Below are positions 33,571-42,610 of a DNA stretch of 54,094 nucleotides, piece by piece (position 1 is the stretch's first letter; each line of letters opens with the position of its first letter). Origin of the DNA: an uncultured Alistipes sp. Lineage in GTDB: Bacteria; Bacteroidota; Bacteroidia; Bacteroidales; Rikenellaceae. Position numbers and translations under genes: made by a program. The notes under the pieces were generated by a model. The model made no database searches and was not told where the DNA came from. It was given only the letters and a program-made list of their open reading frames with translations. The stretch spans positions 1-54,094 of the forward strand of contig CALUMM010000014.1 of NCBI GenBank assembly GCA_944321755.1, given 5' to 3'.

Positions 33571-36558
33571 ATGAAAAAACTGCTCATTTCCCTCATTGCT
33601 CTGGCGACGGTCGCGACGCTCTCCGCCAAAGTGAAACTACCGTCTCTGATCGGAGACCACATGGTCCTGCAACGCGACACGACGGTCAATCTCTGGGGTG
33701 AGACCGACCCCGGACGAACGCTCCGCATCCGGACTTCATGGAGTCGGGAGCGCTTCCGCACAACGGCCGACACGTCAGGCCGCTGGAGCCTCCGCATTCC
33801 GACGCCGGGAGCCGGAGGCCCCTACCGGATCTCGATCGACGACGGAGACAAAACGCTGATCGACAGCGTTATGATCGGCGAAGTCTGGATCTGCTCCGGA
33901 CAGTCGAATATGGCGCTTACGTTGCACGGCGAGCGGGACGAATATACCGAACACTCGCTCCAAACCCTCTTCGAATCGAACCGCTACCCCGACATCCGGC
34001 TCTTCAGAATGGGATATATCTCGGCTTCCGAGCCGAAAGACGACTGCCCGGGGAGCTGGCAAACGCCCTCGTGGGAACGGATCAGCGACTTCAGCGCCAT
34101 CGCCTACCATTTCGGGCGTTCGCTGACCGAGGCGTTAGGAATCCCCATCGGGTTGATTTCAGCCAACTGGGGTGCCTCTTCCATCGAGGCCTGGATGCCC
34201 CGGGAGTCGCTGCAGAGACTCGAACAGGAGGCTGACATTCACTTCCCGACACGGGCCGGCATGATGAAACAGAAGATTCCGGCAGCGCTTTACAACGGCA
34301 TGATCCATCCGCTGCAACACTTCACGGCGCGGGGATTCATCTGGTATCAGGGTGAAGGGAACCGGGCAAACTACAAGGTCTACGACCGGCTTATGGCCGA
34401 GATGGTCCGGGCGTGGCGCCACGGGTGGGAGAATCCGCAAATGCCGTTCTATTACGTAGAACTGGCCCCGTTCCGTTACGACGATCCGCAGGGCATCGAC
34501 CGCCCGCTGCTGGTGGAGGCCCAACACCGGGCCCTTCAATCAATTTCCCGGAGCGGAATCGTCGGAACGCTGGATCTGGGAGACTCCTCGAACATCCATC
34601 CCCCGTACAAACGAGAAATCGGACAACGGCTGGCACTCCTGGCCCTGACGTCCGATTACGGCATCCGGGGAATCGAAGCCCGGGGACCCGTCTTCCAGAC
34701 CGCACAATTCCAACAGGACGGATCGGTCGTCATCACATTCGGACAAGCCCCCTTCGGACTGCGGGCCAAGGGGATGCTGACCGGATTCGAGTTGTGCGGA
34801 GCCGATTCGCTCTTCCATCCGGCCGACGCACGGATCATCCGCGGCAAGAGTGCCGTCCGACTCTCCTCCGAACAGGTTCCCCATCCGATTGCGGCCCGTT
34901 ACGGATTCCGGAACTGGTGCCGGGGGAATCTTTACAACACCTCCGGCATTCCCGCCGCCCCGTTCCGGACGGACCGGCCTGCAGCACAACCCGCAGAACA
35001 GCCAACAACCCCCCGACCCGTCTGGGACGATCCGCAGCGGGGCGAATGGGCCGGATTCGAAGAGGTGGAGATCCCCTCGTCGATCGACGGGACCCGCCAA
35101 CGGGCCTATTTCCGCAAGGCGACGGGGCCGCACCCGCAGCCGCTCGTCGTCAGCCTCCACACCTGGAGCGGAGACTACACCCAACGCGATCCGCTCGCCG
35201 CAGAAGCCGCCGCCCGCAACTGGAACTACATCCATCCCGATTTCCGGGGACCCAACAACCGTCCGGAGGCCTGCGGCAGTCCACAGGTCCTTGCCGACCT
35301 CGAAGATGCCGTCCGTTATGGCGTGGAGAACGGAAATACCGATCCGGACGAAGTTCACATCATCGGGGTTTCGGGCGGAGGCTACGCCACGCTGCTCGCC
35401 TACATGAAGATGCGCTATCCGGTCAAAAGTTTCTCGGCCTGGGCCCCGATCTCGGACCTGAAGGCCTGGTACGAGGAGTCGCTCGGACGGCGCCAGCACT
35501 ATGCAAAGGATATTCTGCAGTCGATGCCCTCGGCGAATGGCCCCGATACGGCCGAACTGCGGAGACGTTCCCCGCTGCAGATGCCCGTCCCGGAGAGCCT
35601 GCGGCAAGGCGCCCGGCTCTACATCTACGAAGGTGTCCACGACGGCTACAAGGGTTCCGTACCCATCACGCACGCCATCGACATCTACAACCGGATCGCC
35701 CGCGCGAAGGGTGCGCCGGATTCGTGTCTCGTTTCGGACCGGGAGGCCCTCCGGCTGGTCGCCGCCCGGCAGAATCCGGAACGCGACCTCCGGCAGCAAC
35801 TCTACGGCCGGGAAATTCACCTCAAAAGGCATTTCGAAGGGATTACGCTGACCCTTTTCGAAGGCGGGCACGAACAGTTGCCCCAGGCCCTGTCGCTGCT
35901 TCCGGTCGCGCAGCCGGAGTGCGACACGGCATGGAGGATCTGGACCCTCGGGGATTCGAACGGCGAAAAACGAAACGGTTGGGTGGATCAGCTCGAAAGC
36001 CTGCTGCCGCAGGCCGACATCTGCAACAACTCCCGAAGCGGACGAACCATCGGTTTCGACAACAACGCAGACCCCGAACTGAATGCCCTCCATACCCTGC
36101 GGCAGGACCTCGACAACGCCGGGCGTCACTTCCGGAAAAAAGGATGCGATGCGATCGTCGTATGCCTGGGCACGAACGATACGAAAGCCGTCTTCGCCGA
36201 TCGGCAGCACGAAGTCGCCGCCAACTTCACACGCCTGCTCGAAACCATCTCCCGCTCGGGATGGGTGCGACGCACCAGCCCCCGCTGCATCTTCGTCACG
36301 CCGCCGCCCATGAACGACGCCCAGGCCGGGCCGAAATATACCGGAGGCAACGAACGCCTCGGACGGCTGATTCCCGAACTGACCGCCATTGCCCGCCGAT
36401 ACGGATGGGAGGTCATCGACATCTATCATCCGTTTCAGCCCTTTTTCAAGGAGTATGCACCCGACGGCGTGCACATGACGGCCGACGGACAGCGCATCGT
36501 GGCGCAGAAGATTCTCGACCGGCTCACCGAAAAGTATCCGGAAGCATCCGGATCGTAA
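33571..36558 (+). CDS. three-module secreted hydrolase: SASA-type esterase + alpha/beta hydrolase + SGNH/GDSL hydrolase
   Basis: Exported protein of 995 residues; the ATG at 33571 gives signal peptide MKKLLISLIALATVATLSA (the frame is open 18 codons further upstream). Module 1 (about 20-480) is a sialate-O-acetylesterase-like SGNH domain with Ser112 in SGQSN, and Asp335 and His343 in DLGDSSNIHPPYK. Module 2 (about 500-775) is an alpha/beta hydrolase with Ser601 in GVSGGG, Asp691 in VHDGYKG and His767 in EGGHEQL. Module 3 (about 785-995) is an SGNH/GDSL hydrolase with Ser796 in GDSNG, LGTND and Asp965/His968 in DGVHM. All three active sites look complete. It is divergent from the second glycan locus and probably removes ester groups from the same glycan. 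Confidence 0.9.
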   Translation: MKKLLISLIALATVATLSAKVKLPSLIGDHMVLQRDTTVNLWGETDPGRTLRIRTSWSRERFRTTADTSGRWSLRIPTPGAGGPYRISIDDGDKTLIDSVMIGEVWICSGQSNMALTLHGERDEYTEHSLQTLFESNRYPDIRLFRMGYISASEPKDDCPGSWQTPSWERISDFSAIAYHFGRSLTEALGIPIGLISANWGASSIEAWMPRESLQRLEQEADIHFPTRAGMMKQKIPAALYNGMIHPLQHFTARGFIWYQGEGNRANYKVYDRLMAEMVRAWRHGWENPQMPFYYVELAPFRYDDPQGIDRPLLVEAQHRALQSISRSGIVGTLDLGDSSNIHPPYKREIGQRLALLALTSDYGIRGIEARGPVFQTAQFQQDGSVVITFGQAPFGLRAKGMLTGFELCGADSLFHPADARIIRGKSAVRLSSEQVPHPIAARYGFRNWCRGNLYNTSGIPAAPFRTDRPAAQPAEQPTTPRPVWDDPQRGEWAGFEEVEIPSSIDGTRQRAYFRKATGPHPQPLVVSLHTWSGDYTQRDPLAAEAAARNWNYIHPDFRGPNNRPEACGSPQVLADLEDAVRYGVENGNTDPDEVHIIGVSGGGYATLLAYMKMRYPVKSFSAWAPISDLKAWYEESLGRRQHYAKDILQSMPSANGPDTAELRRRSPLQMPVPESLRQGARLYIYEGVHDGYKGSVPITHAIDIYNRIARAKGAPDSCLVSDREALRLVAARQNPERDLRQQLYGREIHLKRHFEGITLTLFEGGHEQLPQALSLLPVAQPECDTAWRIWTLGDSNGEKRNGWVDQLESLLPQADICNNSRSGRTIGFDNNADPELNALHTLRQDLDNAGRHFRKKGCDAIVVCLGTNDTKAVFADRQHEVAANFTRLLETISRSGWVRRTSPRCIFVTPPPMNDAQAGPKYTGGNERLGRLIPELTAIARRYGWEVIDIYHPFQPFFKEYAPDGVHMTADGQRIVAQKILDRLTEKYPEASGS

Positions 36559-36573
36559 CCCCTCCCCCGTCCG

Positions 36574-36612
36574 AAAAAAAGAGGCCGACCTTTGTAAAGG
36601 TCGGCCTCTTTT
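36574..36612. terminator. bidirectional intrinsic terminator
   Basis: Stem GAGGCCGACCTTT (36581-36593) pairs with AAAGGTCGGCCTC (36596-36608), flanked by seven A on the left and four T on the right. It lies between the convergent triple-hydrolase gene and the six-gene operon and can end both transcripts. Confidence 0.9.
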
Positions 36613-36667
36613 CAACCGTTTTTCAAGGATTTTCACCCGAAAAAGGGGCGGAAACATCCGCAGGGAA

Positions 36668-37639
36668 TCAACCCCGTCCGGCAATCTGCGAGATGTTGAA
36701 CTTGCCGTCCATGTCCTGAATCGCAATCTTCCCGCTCAGAATGTCGAAGAAGAAATCCCGGATCCGATCCACGGTAAGCGTCGCCGGATTCCCCGCCTTG
36801 TCAACTCCCAGATCGTAGCTCTTCAGCAACTGCGGACCCAGGCTCGCCGCCGTCAGCAGAAAATGGTTCTGGAACTTGTCCGTATCCAGCAGATCCGCCG
36901 CCAGCACCTTCCCGATCACCGTATAGCTCCGCAGCGTCTTCTGGACCTGATCGTCGGAGAGTTTCGTCGTCACCTCGTCGGCATCCACGTCGATGGCGAT
37001 CTTGCCCGAATTCGCAGACTCCGGAAGACCCTTGTACAAAGCACCCAGATCCGCCAGACTCAGGTTGTAAAGGCGGGTCCCCGCCGCCGCAACCATCTTC
37101 TCCACCGAGAAGGCACTCGGCAACAGCAGATGTACGATGCCCGAAACCTTGATCGACGGCGTGTTGAACGTCCCCACAATCGAGTTGGTGAGATCAACCG
37201 ACTGCGTGGCGAAAACACCGCCGATCACCACACAGTTCACCAGCTCCACCTCGTCGGCATACACACTGCCCGCCACAAAGGCGTTGCACAACGATACCGA
37301 TTTGGCATTGATGTCCGAATGGAAAACCAACCGGCAGTTGGATGCCCGCGAAACAATCGTATTGGCCGACCCCACGGACTTCTTGAACGTGATGTTCCCG
37401 CCGGCCTCCGAATTGACATACAACTCGAACTGCGCGAACACAGCACCCTGAATCTCAAGACTCCCCTGCTGAATCTCAAGACGATGCCCGTAGACGGGGC
37501 CTTCGACCACCGTATCCCCCTTGAAGATGATATTCCGGTTCAGTTCGGCGACCGTCTCCGGCAGGATCGAGCCCCGGACAAGGTTGTCCTGCAACAGAAT
37601 GTCCGTTTCATTAAAACGTATCTCTTTCAGTTCCTTCAT
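36668..37639 (-). CDS. bactofilin-like beta-helix protein (last gene of SPFH operon)
   Basis: Protein of 323 residues without signal peptide or membrane segment. Residues about 35-175 show short repeats of hydrophobic and glycine residues that fit a polymer-forming right-handed beta-helix (GDTVVEGPVYGHRLEIQQGS, GSVYADEVELVNCVVIGGVF). The remaining 150 residues are mostly helical (about 180-323) and I do not recognise them. Bactofilins are usually near 150 residues, so this would be a bactofilin-like core with a large extra domain. It lies 2 bp after the preceding gene. A role as a filament or scaffold is inferred from the repeat pattern only. Confidence 0.75.
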   Translation of the reverse strand: MKELKEIRFNETDILLQDNLVRGSILPETVAELNRNIIFKGDTVVEGPVYGHRLEIQQGSLEIQGAVFAQFELYVNSEAGGNITFKKSVGSANTIVSRASNCRLVFHSDINAKSVSLCNAFVAGSVYADEVELVNCVVIGGVFATQSVDLTNSIVGTFNTPSIKVSGIVHLLLPSAFSVEKMVAAAGTRLYNLSLADLGALYKGLPESANSGKIAIDVDADEVTTKLSDDQVQKTLRSYTVIGKVLAADLLDTDKFQNHFLLTAASLGPQLLKSYDLGVDKAGNPATLTVDRIRDFFFDILSGKIAIQDMDGKFNISQIAGRG

Positions 37640-37641
37640 GA

Positions 37642-38664
37642 TTATAGGCTTTTTATGGTTGCGATATTAAACAGGCGGGTAATGCACTCCTTGACCCGCG
37701 CCTCGTGCGGATTCGTCGAGGCATAGTGCCCGGAAACCTCCCGGTTGAAGTAATTCCGGATGCTTTCGGCACGCGACTGCGGAACTTCCGACCACGACGC
37801 CGCAGACAACGAATTCTCCAGCCGCGCCAACGGAACCGTCGGAAGATACTCCGTCTGGTAAAGATGACGGTCGATTACCCCCTTCTCTCCGGAAGTCTCC
37901 AAATAGCAGATCGGAATATAAACCGCGGATTCCCGGTTCTCGGGCAGGATACAGCGGTGCAGCAACTGATCCAGGCGTTTCTGTTTGGTCAGAAAACGGT
38001 CGATCTCATGGATCGTATCCTGCGCCTGCTTCTTACTCCGCGATGCCGAGATCAGCGCCTGCAGCGAGCTCTCCTCACTGCCCGACACGATCGCCGTGCC
38101 GACCAGCGGACCCTCGACGAAACGGGCCGCGCTCTCGTCGCTGTCCGCCTTGAAGACAAAGGCCGGGCGGTCCAGCTCGAAGATCCGGTTCTTCAGTTCG
38201 CTGTTCAGTTCGTCGAAGATCTTCAGGTAACGCGCCGAAATCCGGTTGTAGTCGACCTCCATCTGCCGCTGCTTGTCCACACAACGTTTGGCCAGCTCCT
38301 GCAGGTGCACCAGCGTGGCATTGATCCGGCTCGACAACTCGGAGATCTGCTGGCTGATTTCGGAACGCACCGTCTTGAAGAAGCCGTCGATGATCGTCTG
38401 ACCCACCTTCCGCGCATTCTCACGGATCGAGGCGATCTGCGCGGCCTCCGTCGCCACGACAGCCCCGGTCAGCGTCCCCACATGGTTGTTGCACCGCGCG
38501 ACGCTATGCTCAAAGGGCTCCGTGGCCACATTGATGTTCACCGTCACATCCTCATACGCCGTACCGCTGTAGGAGACACTGCCTCCGTTCTGCGACGCCG
38601 GATAGGAGACGCTCCCGGAGTAGTGGACGGCGATTCGTTTCGTAAAACTTCGTCTGTAGCCCAT
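37642..38664 (-). CDS. coiled-coil protein of the SPFH operon, paralog of next gene upstream
   Basis: Protein of 340 residues, no signal peptide. A short beta-rich N-terminus (VHYSGSVSYPASQNGGSVSY) is followed by a long helical region (about 55-160). The core block ISARYLKIFDELNSELKNRI then FELDRP is shared almost word for word with the next protein upstream (ISARYLKLFNGLNQNLQQRV, FELDKP). The C-terminal part includes SRAESIRNYFNREVSG and ends RLFNIATIKSL, again like its neighbour. I do not recognise a named family. The 2-bp gaps on both sides indicate coupled expression and perhaps a complex of fixed stoichiometry. Confidence 0.8.
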   Translation of the reverse strand: MGYRRSFTKRIAVHYSGSVSYPASQNGGSVSYSGTAYEDVTVNINVATEPFEHSVARCNNHVGTLTGAVVATEAAQIASIRENARKVGQTIIDGFFKTVRSEISQQISELSSRINATLVHLQELAKRCVDKQRQMEVDYNRISARYLKIFDELNSELKNRIFELDRPAFVFKADSDESAARFVEGPLVGTAIVSGSEESSLQALISASRSKKQAQDTIHEIDRFLTKQKRLDQLLHRCILPENRESAVYIPICYLETSGEKGVIDRHLYQTEYLPTVPLARLENSLSAASWSEVPQSRAESIRNYFNREVSGHYASTNPHEARVKECITRLFNIATIKSL

Positions 38665-38666
38665 AA

Positions 38667-39590
38667 TCAGCGTGTTTTAACGGTTTGATAGCCGTGGATC
38701 ATGAACAGCCGCGTCGCCATCTCCTTCACGCGCTGCGAAGCCTCGGAAGCCGCCAGACAACGGTTGAACTCGCTGCAGATCTCCGCATCCGGGGCCTCGC
38801 CCGCACTCCACGGCAGGGATCCGACCATCTCGCCGATCGTACTCTGGATCCGCACCCGGGCTTCATTCGAAAGACCCGTCTGCGCCACCACGATGTCCAG
38901 ACGGCGGTTGTCGTACTTGTCGTAGTTCGATTCGCAGATGATCACCGGAATCGCCAGCGCAGCGTGCTCCACGGTGGTCTGCTCCGGCAGGAGAATCCGA
39001 TCCGTAAGGCGTTTCTGCGCGTACATGTCCCGCAGGAAGCGTTTCATCGAGTTGATGACCGACAACCCCCGGTACTTGATGTTCGAAGCCAGGATCCGCT
39101 GGCTCATTTCCAGCGATTCGAGCTGCACGACCGGAACCGCTCCCGGCAGAAGTCTCGTGCGGTTCGTGATCTTGTCCACATCCTTCACCGCAAATTCGAT
39201 CGTCGGTTTGTCCAGTTCGAAAACGCGCTGCTGGAGGTTCTGGTTCAGGCCGTTGAAGAGTTTCAGGTAGCGCGCCGAAATCATGTTGTAATCCCGTTCC
39301 ATGCGGCTCTTGATCGCCAGCAGCTGCTTGCGCTGCTGGTTCAGCTGCATCAGGTGGGAATCGACCTCACTCTTGAGTTTGGCGATTTTCTGCGAGATCT
39401 GCGAGTGGATCAGCGTATAGAATCCCCGGTTGACATTCTCGCAAACATGGTTCGAAGCCTCTTCCTCCGCTTTGATGACGGCAGCCTGCATTCCCACGAC
39501 CGCCGCCGTAGTGCCTTTGATATGGTTGGAGACGGAATCGATCTCCTGAGCCATCGGCTCGGTATCTACTACACAATCAATATAAGCCAT
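38667..39590 (-). CDS. coiled-coil protein of the SPFH operon
   Basis: Protein of 307 residues, no signal peptide or membrane helix. Helical from about residue 15 to 130 (GTTAAVVGMQAAVIKAEEEA, ISQKIAKLKSEVDSHLMQLN), with the core block ISARYLKLFNGLNQNLQQRV FELDKP shared with the following gene. The overall order (N-terminal 'N-x-H-xxGT' segment, coiled coil, core block, C-terminal 'TRLF' end) is the same in both, so the pair arose by duplication. Function unknown; expected to be cytoplasmic and to interact with the membrane-anchored coiled-coil protein encoded 12 bp upstream. Confidence 0.8.
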   Translation of the reverse strand: MAYIDCVVDTEPMAQEIDSVSNHIKGTTAAVVGMQAAVIKAEEEASNHVCENVNRGFYTLIHSQISQKIAKLKSEVDSHLMQLNQQRKQLLAIKSRMERDYNMISARYLKLFNGLNQNLQQRVFELDKPTIEFAVKDVDKITNRTRLLPGAVPVVQLESLEMSQRILASNIKYRGLSVINSMKRFLRDMYAQKRLTDRILLPEQTTVEHAALAIPVIICESNYDKYDNRRLDIVVAQTGLSNEARVRIQSTIGEMVGSLPWSAGEAPDAEICSEFNRCLAASEASQRVKEMATRLFMIHGYQTVKTR

Positions 39591-39602
39591 AGGAAGTCGG
39601 TT

Positions 39603-41870
39603 TTATTCGTTATCGGATTCGTTCTGCGCCTCCAGGATCGTCGCGATAGACTCCTCACGATCGAAAGGCTCCGCCGCATACTCCAGTTCGAGATAATCCA
39701 GAATTTCCATCAGTTCCTCATCGCTCATCGCCTCCAGATCCTCACGTGTCAACGGCTCCTCATCCTCTTCGTCATCTCCCTCCTCGTCATCCTCGTCGTC
39801 TTCGTCCTCATCCCCCTCGTCATCTTCGTCCTCGTCGTCCCCCTCGTCGTCTTCCTCGTCTCCTTCGCCTTCGCCGTCGTCCCCCTCGTCGTCCTCCTCG
39901 TCGTCCTCCTCGTCTTCCCCGTCAATCTCCACCTCCTCATCAGCCTCTTCATCCTCTCCGGCGGGACCCGTTTCCGAAAGCGCGGCTGCATCCGGATCCT
40001 CCGGGGCTGCCCCCTCGTCCGGATCTTCAGACTCCGGCCCGGCATCGAGATCCTCCAGCGCCGCCTTGGCGATCACCGGCAGGTTCAGCGAAATGTGCTC
40101 GAACGTTATGGCCTCGACATTGGGCTGGGGAGGCAGCTCCGTGGTTTTGGCGAAGAGCGGGTTCACCGTAGCCAGCGACTTGCGGCGCTCGTCCAGGGCG
40201 TGGATTTCGTTCGATGCAACGGCCGCCTCGTGCGAATAACCGTCGCGCAGCTTCGCATCGTAATACTCGATATAGCCGAACTTCTCGGCCTTCTGATCGA
40301 TGTCCTCCTTCAGGCGCTCCATGTACTCCTCGAAGTTGGCCTGCGTCTTCTGGAACTCCTGCGACTGCAGCTCGAAGGCCGCGAGGGTCTCGGCCGTATT
40401 GTCGACCACATCCACCACCGTGGAATCCAGCTCGCCGTTCGACTGCACCATGCTGTCCTCGGTCCGCTGCAGGGAGATCAGCGTATTGTAGGCCGCCACG
40501 TACTCGCGAAGGCTCTCCTGCATCAGGTTGATGATGTCGGCGCTCTCGGCCCGGTTGGCCCGGTAGAAGGCGTCGGTATCCTGATGCCACTTGTTCAGGT
40601 AGTCGATCTTCTGGTCCTTGATGTGGTTGTAGATCTTCAGACGCTCGATCCGGTTCTCCATCATCAGGTTCTGGACCACCGGCGCCACGATCTCCTCATA
40701 GAGCTGGTGCACGCCGAAGGGCATGTTGGTCGTATTTCCGTCCTCCGAGGTCCAGAGTCCCGTCACCAGGTTGAAACGCACCCGCGAGCTCTGCCGCAGT
40801 TTGAACGGCACGTAGTTCTGCACATCCTCGCTGTAATCGAACTGCTCGTTGCGGATGCGCTCGATCTCCTCGAACTCCAGCATCGGCGAGTAGTGGTTGT
40901 AGGGCGCCTTCAGGATCTGGAACAGGATCTTGTTCGACTCCAGGACCACCTTGTCCACCGAAGCCACCTTCAGGGCCGAAATCGCCTGCACCGAATTGGC
41001 GATCGTGGACATGAGCGACTTGAGCACATCCTCGAACTGCTGGGTCTTGGTCGAGAGCGAATCCTTGAGGCGGTTCAGCTCCTGGAACTTCTCGACGCTC
41101 TCGGTGTAGCGCGCCTTGTCGAAGACCGGGATCACGGCCGCACGCTCGGGCAGCTCCCGCGTGGCATATTCATTGAGGAACTGCAGGTAGTCGCTCTGGT
41201 CGGCAACCAGCGGCAGCGACACCGACGTCGTGTCGAGGTCGTCCATGCAGTAGGAGATCGTCCGCAGCGAACGCTCCAGGTTCCCCAGGTAGTCGTGCTG
41301 GTTGATCTGCTGGATCGAGGTCGAATAGTCCTCCGTCCCGACGGTCTCGATCTCCTGCGAGCTCTCGACGATCGGCGCCTCGTCCGAAAGTTTTTCGAGA
41401 CGCCCGATGGTCTCGATCAGCAGGTCGTTCTGGCGCGACAGCTGCAGCGTGACCTCCGATTCGGGGACCTTGCCCGTATAGTCGACGATGAAGCTCCGGT
41501 CCTCGTACTTGATCTGGTCCGCAACCGGAACGTAGACCACGCCGAGCTTGGTCACCTTGTAATCCCGGAAGATCTCGGCGTGCTGCCGCCGGAATCCGGC
41601 GATCCGGCAATCGATATCCGTGATCCGCTTCTGCAGATCGTTCTTCTTGATGAAGTAGACAAAAAACAGAATGATCGTCAAAAACCACCACCACAATCCG
41701 CCGATCTCCTTTCCGAGCTGGACCTTCTCTTCCTCCAGGACCGCAATCTCCTTCTCGATGCGCTCCTCCTCCGCGACAATCTTTTCAGCAGCCTGCTGAT
41801 AATAGTTGAACAGGATCTTGGCCTGATCCTGATAACTATTCGTAGATTCAGGGAAAATTTTTCCTTTCAT
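39603..41870 (-). CDS. membrane-anchored coiled-coil protein with acidic tail and SAP/HeH-like C-terminus
   Basis: Protein of 755 residues. An N-terminal coiled coil (about 15-55) leads to one membrane helix at about residues 57-74 (GGLWWWFLTIILFFVYFI) followed by KK. The middle is long and helical (about 80-620). Residues about 638-706 are almost only Asp, Glu and Gly. The last 49 residues (LTREDLEAMSDEELMEIL ... EYAAEPFDREESIATILEAQ) have the helix-extension-helix pattern of SAP/HeH/LEM-like modules. No enzyme motif is seen. The acidic stretch is encoded by a simple GAG/GAC-type repeat and could vary in length between strains. Domain calls at the C-terminus are from pattern, not search. Confidence 0.8.
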   Translation of the reverse strand: MKGKIFPESTNSYQDQAKILFNYYQQAAEKIVAEEERIEKEIAVLEEEKVQLGKEIGGLWWWFLTIILFFVYFIKKNDLQKRITDIDCRIAGFRRQHAEIFRDYKVTKLGVVYVPVADQIKYEDRSFIVDYTGKVPESEVTLQLSRQNDLLIETIGRLEKLSDEAPIVESSQEIETVGTEDYSTSIQQINQHDYLGNLERSLRTISYCMDDLDTTSVSLPLVADQSDYLQFLNEYATRELPERAAVIPVFDKARYTESVEKFQELNRLKDSLSTKTQQFEDVLKSLMSTIANSVQAISALKVASVDKVVLESNKILFQILKAPYNHYSPMLEFEEIERIRNEQFDYSEDVQNYVPFKLRQSSRVRFNLVTGLWTSEDGNTTNMPFGVHQLYEEIVAPVVQNLMMENRIERLKIYNHIKDQKIDYLNKWHQDTDAFYRANRAESADIINLMQESLREYVAAYNTLISLQRTEDSMVQSNGELDSTVVDVVDNTAETLAAFELQSQEFQKTQANFEEYMERLKEDIDQKAEKFGYIEYYDAKLRDGYSHEAAVASNEIHALDERRKSLATVNPLFAKTTELPPQPNVEAITFEHISLNLPVIAKAALEDLDAGPESEDPDEGAAPEDPDAAALSETGPAGEDEEADEEVEIDGEDEEDDEEDDEGDDGEGEGDEEDDEGDDEDEDDEGDEDEDDEDDEEGDDEEDEEPLTREDLEAMSDEELMEILDYLELEYAAEPFDREESIATILEAQNESDNE

Positions 41871-41885
41871 GGTTATTAGGTTGGG

Positions 41886-42590
41886 TTAATTGGTGTAGAG
41901 CGTTTTTCGTTCCGCGCAGAGGCGTTCGGCCCGGGCCAGCGCCGATTCGACCGCCCCGCGGTTCATGGCGTGGGCCGGGAGTGCGAATTCGAGGGCCTGG
42001 AGCGCCTCTCCGAACTCCTTTTCGAGCGTTGCGGCCTCCGCCGTGCGGCAGGGCGACACGAAGCGGAGCTCGCCCGCCAGGGCCTCGATCCGGTTCCGAT
42101 ACGCGGCCGGGAGGTCGGGAATGCCCCCGGCAACACGCTGCAGCTGCCGGGCGCGCTGTTTCAGGTCGTCGAGCCCGGAGCGCAGCTGCTCTTCCCGGGC
42201 ATGGACCGACCCCACCTTGGCCGAAGCCCCGACGACCGCCGAGAAGCCGAGCACCAGTCCCAGCAGCAGGATGCAGTGGATCAGCAACTGCGTCGAGAAG
42301 AGTGTCGGGAAGGCCACATTGCACAGCAGCATGACGGCGACGGCCGCCACGGCGTAAAGGCCCGTAGCGACCCACCGCAGGCCGAACGTCCCGAGGCGTC
42401 TTGCGCTGCGGTCGTTCCAGTCGACCCACGGGATCAGGATGTCGACGAAAAACAGCGCCAGCACGATCATCGAAACGACCGTATTCAAGGTGCGGATTTC
42501 GGGCAGAAGCCCCCCGCCCCACAGGCGGAATGCGACGAAAATGACGATTTCACCGCCCACCAGGGCGATCCAGGAGAGTGTTTTTTGCAT
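41886..42590 (-). CDS. four-helix membrane protein of the SPFH operon
   Basis: Protein of 234 residues. The frame is open to 42869, inside the zinc-ribbon gene, but the ATG at 42590 lies 20 bp after that gene and starts directly with a membrane helix, so I used it. Four hydrophobic helices: TLSWIALVGGEIVIFVAF, LNTVVSMIVLALFFVDIL, GLYAVAAVAVMLLCNVAF and LLIHCILLLGLVLGFSAV. The C-terminal about 110 residues are helical and cytoplasmic by charge (AREEQLRSGLDDLKQRARQL). I recognise no family. It likely anchors the complex in the inner membrane. Confidence 0.85.
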   Translation of the reverse strand: MQKTLSWIALVGGEIVIFVAFRLWGGGLLPEIRTLNTVVSMIVLALFFVDILIPWVDWNDRSARRLGTFGLRWVATGLYAVAAVAVMLLCNVAFPTLFSTQLLIHCILLLGLVLGFSAVVGASAKVGSVHAREEQLRSGLDDLKQRARQLQRVAGGIPDLPAAYRNRIEALAGELRFVSPCRTAEAATLEKEFGEALQALEFALPAHAMNRGAVESALARAERLCAERKTLYTN

Positions 42591-42610
42591 GGTTCGGGAT
42601 TTTCTGAGGT

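Noticed and set aside
39746-40171. Pro/Arg-rich plus-strand open frame
   Set aside because: It is the antisense of the acidic Glu/Asp repeat of the membrane-anchored coiled-coil protein, so its composition follows from that repeat.
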